From: an uncultured Chloroflexota bacterium
GTDB lineage: Bacteria > Chloroflexota > Chloroflexia > Thermomicrobiales > UBA6265
Length of the DNA stretch: 42,741 bases
NCBI GenBank assembly: GCA_937901745.1
Contig: CALGSZ010000137.1
Coordinates: 1-42,741 of the forward strand
Direction of reading: 5' to 3'
Positions 35,901 to 42,741 of this stretch are shown in pieces (the stretch's first letter is position 1; the number at the start of each line of letters is the position of its first letter). The notes beneath the pieces were generated by a model that was given only the letters and a program-made list of their open reading frames with translations, was not told the origin of the DNA and made no database searches. The position numbers and the translations under genes were made by a program.

Positions 35901-36409
35901 TCGATGTAGAAGCGATCCGGCCCGAAGATTTCGGCCAGGGTGCCGGCGTACTCGACCGCCTTCTCCGGCTGCCCGTGGAGGAAGTTGTTCGCGACGGGGC
36001 CACCAAGGCAGGCAGAGGTCGCGATCAGCCCCTCGTGGCACTCCTGGAGCCATTCGAGGTCGATGCGCGGCCGGTAGTAATACCCCTTGAGGCTCGCCCA
36101 GGACGCGAGCTTGAGGAGGTTGCGATAGCCGGTGTCATTCTCGGCGAGAAGGAGCAGGTGATAGGACTTGCGCTCACGCTCGGTTGCCCGCCCCTCGGCG
36201 AGATACGCCTCCATCCCGATGATCGGGTGGAGGCCGGCCTTCGTCGCCGCCTTGTACCAGTCCATCGCGGCATACATCACGCCGTGATCCGTCACGGCCA
36301 TGTGATGAATGCCAACCTCCTTGGCACGGGCGACGTACTCTTCGATCCTGCCCATGCCATCGAGCAATGAATACTCGGTGTGCAAGTGCAGATGCGCGAA
36401 CTCCGCCAA
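32939..36409 (-). CDS. dnaE: DNA polymerase III subunit alpha
   Basis: About 1156 residues, the DnaE1 size. Start taken at TTG 36409, 9 nt after GGAGG; a GTG at 36418 is only 1 nt from that SD. Order: PHP domain (FAHLHLHTEYSLLDGMGRI), palm with catalytic PDIDIDFADDRR, VGPGRGSAAGSIVTYALGI, thumb and fingers (YQEQIMQIANVLAGFSMAEGDGLRKAMGKK, FAGYGFNKAHSAAYAVIA), tandem HhH region, then an OB-fold (VVAMITGVRRVPTKTNRTMAIMELEDLTG) and a C-terminal domain for clamp and tau contacts. It is the main replicative polymerase. The PHP His residues (HLH) are kept. Not in an operon. Confidence 0.98.
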   Translation of the reverse strand: MAEFAHLHLHTEYSLLDGMGRIEEYVARAKEVGIHHMAVTDHGVMYAAMDWYKAATKAGLHPIIGMEAYLAEGRATERERKSYHLLLLAENDTGYRNLLKLASWASLKGYYYRPRIDLEWLQECHEGLIATSACLGGPVANNFLHGQPEKAVEYAGTLAEIFGPDRFYIEIQDHGLKEQRDTNRDLIELARRLNLPLVATNDVHYCSAEDAPYQDLLVCIQTNTTVKDPKRLKSESNQLYFKSPEEMAQVFGEIPEALSNTIRIAEMCTLDLGFKGYHLPHFEVPEGFTPESYLEHLCREGVKQRYGHDDGEVGARLNYELEVIRNMGFTNYFLVVWDFVKFAKDNGILVGPGRGSAAGSIVTYALGITALDPLKYGLIFERFLNPSRITMPDIDIDFADDRRGEVIDYVVRKYGDDRVAQIATFGTMAAKASVRDVGRAMGLSFAETDRVAKLIPAGPGVTIDSALEKVPELRKLYESDPTVRELIDSAKRVEGIARHSSTHAAGVVISRDPLVEHVPLQRAGGKSEGEVTTQYPMTRLEEIGLLKMDFLGLSTLTILGKAVELARRKKPDLTLENIPLDDPKAYELLRRGETVGIFQLEGGMTTRMTIDVAPTCFEDLIALMALIRPGPMEMAPDYIARKHGRTPIEYMHPDLEPILKETYGIALYQEQIMQIANVLAGFSMAEGDGLRKAMGKKLPEEMAKYRGRFIEGCTARGVSKELAGEIWDMIERFAGYGFNKAHSAAYAVIAAQTAYLKANFPVEFMAAILSTEIGNSDKIVVNVLECRRAGIEVLPPDINLSDLEFTVEVTPEGKEAVRFGLAAVKNVGHGAVRAILDARAKQPGGRFPDLETFCEAIDWSAVSKRAVECLAKCGALDCFGQPPSPRAWVLSALEPAIAAGQQRQKAVARGQMGLFDFGGAVAVAAPPRLVVDVKEIPRKQLLAWEKELVGLYLSDHPLTEILEGGMEGIAPIVSISERPSGEKVKVVAMITGVRRVPTKTNRTMAIMELEDLTGTIELVAFPDCYEQYAELWEEDQILEIVAKVDRRGEQVQLICETATTELTVGKRRPRKRRVVHLQLPTAPDVEQERRLMHDLYELLLHYEGDDEVVLHVPTSKGPVKLRSRSRRVEWSNELAAALTQVLGPERFEVREELLAS

Positions 36410-36679
36410 ATGCCTCACACCTCCGTGGCTCGGCTAGAAATTATCGCGTTCGTATGCGGGGATGCAGATCGTATCACATCCAAGCCCGCGTGCAGCGCGC
36501 GGCTCGGAGCGACGAGTCAAGCTTCCGGTCGCCGGTCGTGCCCAAACGGCAGCGCCAGTTATGTGGTTTGATGGGGCGTTGACTTCTGTTTCGTGCGGGG
36601 GAACGGCGGGGGTGACAGAACTTTGCCGATTCAGCCTCGGCGGGCATGAAAGAGGAGGGAGCGGGGCGTTTGGCAACCT

Positions 36680-37120
36680 CTAGGCGGCAACGCCAGAGAA
36701 GCCATTTCCCTCACGGCGGCGAACCAGGTAGCGAGCCTGTTGAGCGAGAAGCCGCAGCACCTGGCGCATGCTCTCGCGGTACTCCGACGGAACCGCCTCG
36801 TCCTGCAGTAGGTCGAGCACCTCACCGATCACCGGCTCGTTCGACAGCAGGTTCGTCACATCCCGAGGCAGGAACCCGGCCGCGGCGCGAAGCGCATCCA
36901 ACTCCGCCTGGCTGAGCCCGAGCGCCATGCCGAGCCGATCGACGGCATCGCGCGTGGGCATCCGCGAACCGCTCTCCAACCGGCTCACGTAGCTGTGATC
37001 GAAGTTGGCTCGCTCAGCCAGCTTGCTCTGCGAAACACCCCGGCGCTCGCGGAATCCCTTGAGCAGTGCGCCGAACTGCGATCCATACGGCTGTACCACG
37101 ACACACCCCCACTCTGACAT
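36680..37120 (-). CDS. XRE family transcriptional regulator
   Basis: 146 residues from ATG at 37120; a GTG at 37099 would remove seven residues and give a more typical start, with GGGGG upstream. The HTH lies at about 17-72: FRERRGVSQSKLAERANFDHSYVSRLESGSRMPTR-like helices of the Cro/C1 type. The C-terminal part (80-146) is helical, with no known sensor domain. The promoter region to its right (37121-37421) also serves the folD side and contains two DnaA-box sequences. Target unknown; autoregulation is typical for the family. Confidence 0.88.
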   Translation of the reverse strand: MSEWGCVVVQPYGSQFGALLKGFRERRGVSQSKLAERANFDHSYVSRLESGSRMPTRDAVDRLGMALGLSQAELDALRAAAGFLPRDVTNLLSNEPVIGEVLDLLQDEAVPSEYRESMRQVLRLLAQQARYLVRRREGNGFSGVAA

Positions 37121-37421
37121 GCCAGCGAGTCATCCCCAATCTCGCCGTGCCGCCTCGTCACGCCCGTTCGTGACTCGGTGACACGATCGTAGCATGCACG
37201 TGTCCGTACGTCAATACCTTATCCACATTATCCCCAAGACCAGGATCCCGGAGTGGTTGTACGACCGCATAACGACAGCGGCTATCCGCGGCGCCAGTGT
37301 ATTGTCAGTGGCGGTGGCATTAGCTGACGAAATGCTGCAGTTTGGTGGCGAAACCAGGGAAATCCATGGGGTCTTGGAACGCGGCGAGCTGCGATACTGC
37401 CTCTCTTGAGCCCGCAACGAT
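37121..37421. other. Divergent intergenic region with DnaA-box pair
   Basis: About 300 nt between the XRE gene and the folD promoter. A 71-codon open frame (37194-37409) lies here, but it has no SD, no family resemblance and uncommon codon choices, so I do not call it. The notable content is the tandem DnaA-box sequence at 37219-37236. Confidence 0.5.
37219..37236 (+). promoter_or_regulatory. Tandem DnaA boxes
   Basis: TTATCCACA (37219-37227, identical to the E. coli consensus) is followed directly by TTATCCCCA (37228-37236, one mismatch). Two boxes in the same orientation with no spacing are unlikely by chance in such a GC-rich sequence. They lie in the XRE/folD intergenic region, about 800 nt from dnaE. 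Too few for an origin; more like a DnaA-controlled promoter or titration site. Confidence 0.5.
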
Positions 37422-37430
37422 TGCTATACT
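37422..37430 (+). promoter_or_regulatory. Extended -10 promoter of folD
   Basis: TGCTATACT, identical to the rsfS element at 10244. A start near 37437 gives a leader of about 50 nt to the proposed ATC start. No clear -35. Confidence 0.55.
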
Positions 37431-37475
37431 GGCGACGGCCCAAACGCGGGCTGGTCTCGGTTTCGACAGTCGCTT

Positions 37476-37490
37476 GGAGGACAGACCATC
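37476..37490 (+). promoter_or_regulatory. folD ribosome-binding site leading to an ATC codon
   Basis: GGAGG at 37476-37480 is followed after 7 nt by ATC at 37488, in frame with folD and with no stop between. The nearest canonical start, TTG at 37527, has only a weak GAGAC ahead of it. The arrangement copies that of rsfS. Confidence 0.5.
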
Positions 37491-38435
37491 AGCACGTCGA
37501 CGGTTCCCAGTCGCGAGACAGTCTCTTTGGCAGAAGGAACGACGACTATCCTGAAGGGCGCGGCGCTCGCCGCGCGCATGCGGGAGGAGATCACCGCCGC
37601 CATCGATCAGCTGATCGCGCGGGGGGGACGGCCACCCCGGCTTGTCACAGTCCTCGCCGGCGAGCACCCCTCGGCTCTCGCCTACCGGTCATCGATCGCG
37701 CGGACGATGGCCCGCGTCGGCATCGAGCACGTCCCGCTCGACCTGCCGGAGGACATCACTGAGAGGGCGATGGTGCGGGAGCTCCACGTCCTGAGCAGTG
37801 ACCCTGAGGTGACCGGCGTCCTCGTGTTGATGCCGCTACCGCCGCAAGTGCCGATGACGGTTGTCTACGAGCACCTCTCGCCACTCAAAGACGTCGACGG
37901 AATCACCCCGACGAACGCGGGCCGGCTTCACCTCGGTCTGCCGTCGCTCCGGCCGAGCACGCCGCAGGGAGGAATCGAGTTGCTCGACCATTACGGCATC
38001 CCGATCGAGGGGAAGCGAGCCGTCGTAGTAGGACGAAGTAATGTCGTCGGTCGTCCCTTCGCCGCGCTGCTCCTCCAACGGCACGCCACAGTCACCATCT
38101 GCCACCGGCGAACCGTCGACCTGGCGAGCGTCGTGCGGGAGGCTGACTTAGTCGGTATCGCCGCCGGTCATGCCGGACTGATTACCCGCGACATGGTCAA
38201 GCCGGGCGCCGTCGTCGTGGACTTCGGCGTCAACGTCATCGGGGATCGCATCGTCGGCGATGCCGATTACGAAGCGCTCCTGGGACGCGCCGGGGCGATC
38301 ACGCCCGTGCCCGGCGGCACCGGACCGGTGACCGCCCTCGTGCTGGCGAGGAACACAGTGGCGGCAGGCTTCGCGGCGCTCGCGGGCAGCCTCGACCACG
38401 TTGAGACCGCCCTTCGCGATCTCCCGTGCCTCTGA
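37488..38435 (+). CDS. folD: FolD-like methylene-THF dehydrogenase, active site altered
   Basis: 315 residues from the proposed ATC, or 302 from TTG at 37527. It aligns over its whole length with FolD: LVTVLAGEHPSALAYRSS, KDVDGITPTNAGRL, LRPSTPQGGIELL, VVVGRSNVVGRPFAALLLQRHATVTICH (NADP site) and ITPVPGGTGPVTALVLARNT. FolD oxidises 5,10-methylene-THF and hydrolyses methenyl-THF. The catalytic Lys of the Tyr-x3-Lys motif (E. coli Lys54) is Ile here (Tyr-Arg-Ser-Ser-Ile), and the conserved Gln of VQLPLP (Gln98) is Leu (VLMPLP). The Tyr and the KDVDG Asp residues remain. The cyclohydrolase step is therefore doubtful, while the nucleotide site looks normal. It could be dehydrogenase-only or a FolD paralogue with a new role. 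Confidence 0.88.
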   Translation: MSTSTVPSRETVSLAEGTTTILKGAALAARMREEITAAIDQLIARGGRPPRLVTVLAGEHPSALAYRSSIARTMARVGIEHVPLDLPEDITERAMVRELHVLSSDPEVTGVLVLMPLPPQVPMTVVYEHLSPLKDVDGITPTNAGRLHLGLPSLRPSTPQGGIELLDHYGIPIEGKRAVVVGRSNVVGRPFAALLLQRHATVTICHRRTVDLASVVREADLVGIAAGHAGLITRDMVKPGAVVVDFGVNVIGDRIVGDADYEALLGRAGAITPVPGGTGPVTALVLARNTVAAGFAALAGSLDHVETALRDLPCL

Positions 38436-38488
38436 TCGGCACGACGGCACGTATTGCCTGGTAGAATTGGACAGCGCCCGCGGATCGG

Positions 38489-38497
38489 TGGTATTCT
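38489..38497 (+). promoter_or_regulatory. Extended -10 promoter of the tRNA-tilS transcript
   Basis: TGGTATTCT, 20 nt before the tRNA; TTGGAC at 38467-38472 is a possible -35 with a long 19-nt spacer. One base from the TGGTATACT of der and ftsH. Confidence 0.45.
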
Positions 38498-38517
38498 TCT
38501 CATCGTCAACGGGCCGC

Positions 38518-38592
38518 GCCGACGTAGCTCAGCGGCAGAGCAGGGGACTCATAAGCCCTTGGTCGGTGGTTCGAGTCCACCCGTCGGCACCA
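38518..38592 (+). tRNA. tRNA with CAT anticodon next to tilS (Ile2 or Met)
   Basis: Acceptor GCCGACG/CGTCGGC, D arm GCTC/GAGC with loop AGCGGCA, anticodon CAT in CTCATAA, T arm GGTGG-TTCGAGT-CCACC, discriminator A38589 and an encoded CCA (38590-38592). The anticodon arm and variable region (GGGGACTCATAA, then CTTGGTCG) recall E. coli tRNA-Ile2, and the gene lies 19 nt before tilS, whose enzyme modifies that tRNA. But acceptor pairs 4-69 and 5-68 are G-C and A-U, unlike the C-G pairs of E. coli and B. subtilis Ile2. The anticodon stem has an A31-G39 mismatch. Identity unresolved. Confidence 0.93.
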
Positions 38593-38611
38593 CACCGGTC
38601 CGCGCAATCCT

Positions 38612-40531
38612 GTGAAGGCGACCCGCACCCCATCATCCACCTCCTCAACTACTCACCGCGGTTTAGAACAGCGTGTACTGCGAAGACTCACGGCGCTCAG
38701 GCTTCCATCGGATGCCTTGATCGTCGTTGGCTTCTCCGGCGGCCCTGACTCTCTGGCGCTGGCCGCCGTGCTGACTCGCCTTCGCAAGCCGGCGCGGATC
38801 CGCGTTCTCCTCGCTCACATTGATCATCAGCTTCGCCCCTCGTCGACAGCGGACGCCGAGGCGTGCGTCCGGCTCGCCTCCGCCCTCGACGCGCCGATCG
38901 TCGTTGAGACGCTCGCCCCCGGGCTCCAGGCCCGCCATCCGGGCGTCGGCATCGAGGAAGCGGCGCGTCGTGAGCGATATGTCGCCTTGAGCCGGATCGT
39001 CAAGGAGAACGGCGCGCGGCTGCTGTCGCTCGCCCACCAGGAAGACGATCAAGCGGAGACCGTCCTGCTCCACCTGCTGCGCGGCGCTGGCCTGCGCGGC
39101 GCAGCCGGCATGGCGGAGCTCACCGAGGTCGCCATCCCCTGGTGGGACGACCCGATCGACTTGCCTCGCTCGCGGGTGTCAGTCTGGCGTCCACTACTTC
39201 TCGAGCCGCGTGATGTTGTCTACGACTACCTCAACATGCGCGGTCTCCAGCCCGTCCTGGATGAGACGAACGAGGACCGCTCGCTGCGTCGCAACGCGAT
39301 CCGCCACTCCGTCCTCCCGCTCCTAGAAGAGATCAGCCCCGGGGCACGCCACGCGCTGGCCCGCTACGCGGCGATTGCGAGCGAGGAAGACGCCCTCTTG
39401 GAAGGCCTGGCCAGAGAGAGGCTCGCGGACATGATTCGAGAGGACGGATGCCTCGATGGCGCTGGGCTCCTCGCGGCTCCGCTCGCCCTACGACGGCGGA
39501 TGGTCCGTCTCTGGCTCGAGGACCATGGCTTAGCGTCCGATCTCTCATTTGAGCGGGTGGAAGCGGTCATGGAGGCTGCATCGCCCGGCGAGCCGAGGAC
39601 GATCCAGCTTGGTCGCGGCTGGGTCCTCAGGTCGCAAGGTCAACGGCTCTGCCTCGTACCACCGCCGCGGGCGGCAACCAGACGACAACGGGGCGGTGTC
39701 AGCAGCGCCGGCTCTCGGGATCACGGGCAAATGAGTGACATGCCCGAGCGCGTACCCAGCGCACACGATCCACACCCGCGAGCCGCGAGACAGCGGGACA
39801 GCGATGCGGCAGAAGCGCCCGTCGCTTCCTTTACTTATCGGCCGGAGCCTAACTATCGTGACACGGAATATGTCGCTTCATTCTCCCTAACCTCAACAGG
39901 GAGCCAAGCGACGGCGGGCGAGCGGACAGCACGGGTGCCATCACCGTGCAGGATGGGAGGCCACATGAGTGCGCTGGCGGAGAAAAAGGCGGCGGGCATC
40001 GCCAAGATTCTGATAGAGGAGGAGACGATACAAGCGCGTGTGCGCGAGCTCGCCGCGCAGTTGGATGCCGAATACGCCGACACGCCGCCGCTGATGATCG
40101 GCGTCCTGACCGGCGCCATCACCTTCATGGCCGATCTAATGCGGGCAATGACGGTGCCGGTCTCGGTCGACTTCATGGCAGTGTCGAGCTACGGAGCGAG
40201 CACAAAGTCTTCCGGCGTTGTGCGCATCCTGAAGGACCTCAACGAAGACGTCGAGGGGCGGCGAGTTCTCGTCGTCGAGGACATCGTCGATAGCGGCCTG
40301 ACATTGCAGTACTTGCTCGACATCTTGCGGCGGCGTAACCCGGCCGACATTCGAGTCGTCGCGCTGTTAAAGAAGGAGAAGGCCGACGCCATTGATGTCC
40401 AAGTCGATCAAGTCGGCTTCCGCATCCCAGATGAGTTCGTCGTCGGATATGGACTCGATTTTGCTGGCAAGTACCGCAATCTTCCCTATGTTGCCGTGCT
40501 GGATGGGTCGGAAATCCCGGAGAGCATATAG
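38612..40531 (+). CDS. tilS-hpt: TilS-Hpt fusion: tRNA-Ile lysidine synthase / hypoxanthine phosphoribosyltransferase
   Basis: 639 residues in one frame, GTG start 19 nt after the tRNA. TilS: PP-loop SGGPDS (42-47), LLAHIDHQLR, LSLAHQEDDQAETVLLHLLRG (138-158), LDETNEDRSLRRNAIRHSVLP; the domain ends near 350. Residues about 352-450 are a Pro/Arg/Ser-rich linker with no recognisable fold. Hpt starts at Met452: LTGAITFMADLMRAM, VDFMAVSSYGASTKSSG, PRPP motif VLVVEDIVDSGLTL and VVGYGLDFAGKYRNLP. TilS changes C34 of tRNA-Ile(CAU) to lysidine; Hpt salvages hypoxanthine/guanine. tilS and hpt are often adjacent, and fusions exist in Listeria. An internal ATG with its own SD could also yield free Hpt. 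Confidence 0.9.
   Translation: MKATRTPSSTSSTTHRGLEQRVLRRLTALRLPSDALIVVGFSGGPDSLALAAVLTRLRKPARIRVLLAHIDHQLRPSSTADAEACVRLASALDAPIVVETLAPGLQARHPGVGIEEAARRERYVALSRIVKENGARLLSLAHQEDDQAETVLLHLLRGAGLRGAAGMAELTEVAIPWWDDPIDLPRSRVSVWRPLLLEPRDVVYDYLNMRGLQPVLDETNEDRSLRRNAIRHSVLPLLEEISPGARHALARYAAIASEEDALLEGLARERLADMIREDGCLDGAGLLAAPLALRRRMVRLWLEDHGLASDLSFERVEAVMEAASPGEPRTIQLGRGWVLRSQGQRLCLVPPPRAATRRQRGGVSSAGSRDHGQMSDMPERVPSAHDPHPRAARQRDSDAAEAPVASFTYRPEPNYRDTEYVASFSLTSTGSQATAGERTARVPSPCRMGGHMSALAEKKAAGIAKILIEEETIQARVRELAAQLDAEYADTPPLMIGVLTGAITFMADLMRAMTVPVSVDFMAVSSYGASTKSSGVVRILKDLNEDVEGRRVLVVEDIVDSGLTLQYLLDILRRRNPADIRVVALLKKEKADAIDVQVDQVGFRIPDEFVVGYGLDFAGKYRNLPYVAVLDGSEIPESI
39965..40531 (+). CDS. hpt: Hypoxanthine phosphoribosyltransferase, possible separate product
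   Basis: 188 residues if started at the in-frame ATG 39965, preceded by GGGAGG (39955-39960) at 4-nt spacing. From here the protein matches the full length of bacterial Hpt, and everything just upstream is linker. So the ribosome may make Hpt both as the C-terminal half of the fusion and alone. It is listed separately because the start looks functional; the independent product is inference. Confidence 0.55.
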   Translation: MSALAEKKAAGIAKILIEEETIQARVRELAAQLDAEYADTPPLMIGVLTGAITFMADLMRAMTVPVSVDFMAVSSYGASTKSSGVVRILKDLNEDVEGRRVLVVEDIVDSGLTLQYLLDILRRRNPADIRVVALLKKEKADAIDVQVDQVGFRIPDEFVVGYGLDFAGKYRNLPYVAVLDGSEIPESI

Positions 40532-40535
40532 GCGA

Positions 40536-40544
40536 TGGTATACT
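40536..40544 (+). promoter_or_regulatory. Extended -10 promoter of ftsH
   Basis: TGGTATACT begins 5 nt after the hpt stop. A start near 40551 gives a leader of about 65 nt before ftsH. It separates ftsH from tilS-hpt transcription, although read-through is possible. Confidence 0.55.
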
Positions 40545-40615
40545 CCAAGGCGCGTCCCCCGGTCCGGGCAACGACGTGACAATTCCTGGCATCGGGGCTG
40601 GCGGGAGGTCAATCG

Positions 40616-42589
<1,974 letters not shown>

Positions 42590-42630
42590 TGGGTGCTGGT
42601 GGTTGGCAAGCGAGATTGAAGTTAAGCAAG

Positions 42631-42660
42631 AAGCCCGGCCGTTTGAGCCGGGCTTCGTTT
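42631..42660 (+). terminator. Rho-independent terminator after ftsH
   Basis: Arms AAGCCCGGC (42631-42639) and GCCGGGCTT (42647-42655), 7-nt loop, then CGTTT. It lies 42 nt after ftsH. On the minus strand CTTGCTTA follows, so it may also end the tRNA-Ala transcript. Confidence 0.85.
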
Positions 42661-42663
42661 CAG

Positions 42664-42739
<76 letters not shown>

Positions 42740-42741
42740 AC

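Noticed and set aside
34859..36370. 503-codon open frame on the plus strand
   Set aside because: Lies wholly opposite dnaE; Arg/Asp/Leu-rich composition typical of antisense frames in GC-rich genes.
37194..37409. 71-codon open frame between the XRE gene and folD
   Set aside because: No SD, no family features, and it covers the DnaA boxes and approaches the folD promoter; probably not translated.
37431..37500. tmRNA-like sequence (GGTTTCGACAG) before folD
   Set aside because: No alanine acceptor stem or tag frame; only a short chance resemblance.

Overview
The window is a dense, high-G+C stretch of bacterial housekeeping chromosome. The gene set and sequence style suggest a Chloroflexota bacterium of the Thermomicrobia/Sphaerobacter type: a split glycine decarboxylase (GcvPA), PurS/PurQ/PurL with small subunits, a DUF1385 protein, an XRE-NB-ARC-TPR regulator, PolX with a PHP domain, a TilS-Hpt fusion and many GTG/TTG starts. 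This taxonomic placement is inference from gene content; no marker tree could be run.

Layout. 1-10 kb is an accessory-like zone: the 3' end of tRNA-Gly, a Tat-exported alpha/beta-hydrolase pseudogene with its catalytic core deleted, a 21-residue membrane peptide followed by a perfect hairpin, an exported two-domain rhodanese, a large STAND-type regulator, a DUF1385 membrane protein, a decayed UMF1-type MFS transporter with an in-frame TGA, a secreted helical protein and a second alpha/beta hydrolase. 10-16 kb holds a CAU tRNA, rsfS, a small membrane protein, a WecA/TagO-type transferase, glyA, galE and der.

16-26 kb is one long minus-strand block, purB-purC-purS-purQ-purL-purF-gcvT-gcvH-gcvPA, tightly packed with several 4-bp overlaps. 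It couples purine synthesis to the glycine cleavage system that supplies its one-carbon units; glyA and a folD-like gene elsewhere in the window belong to the same theme. The divergent intergenic region at 26.06-26.59 kb carries back-to-back promoters and a complete glmS ribozyme ahead of glmS. glmS is followed by tatD, rdgB, a Mur-ligase-like gene and polX on the plus strand, convergent with dnaE.

36-42.7 kb has an XRE regulator, a tandem pair of DnaA-box sequences, a folD-like gene, a second CAU tRNA directly ahead of a tilS-hpt fusion, ftsH with a terminator, and tRNA-Ala(CGC).

The points most worth a second look are: rsfS has no ATG/GTG/TTG start and appears to begin at an ATC codon behind an excellent Shine-Dalgarno; folD shows the same arrangement; the FolD protein lacks the catalytic Lys and Gln of the cyclohydrolase site; a full glmS ribozyme lies outside the Bacillota; tilS and hpt are fused through a long disordered linker with an internal start site; and a set of promoters shares the extended -10 motif TGNTATACT. 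I saw no CRISPR array, insertion sequence or phage gene.
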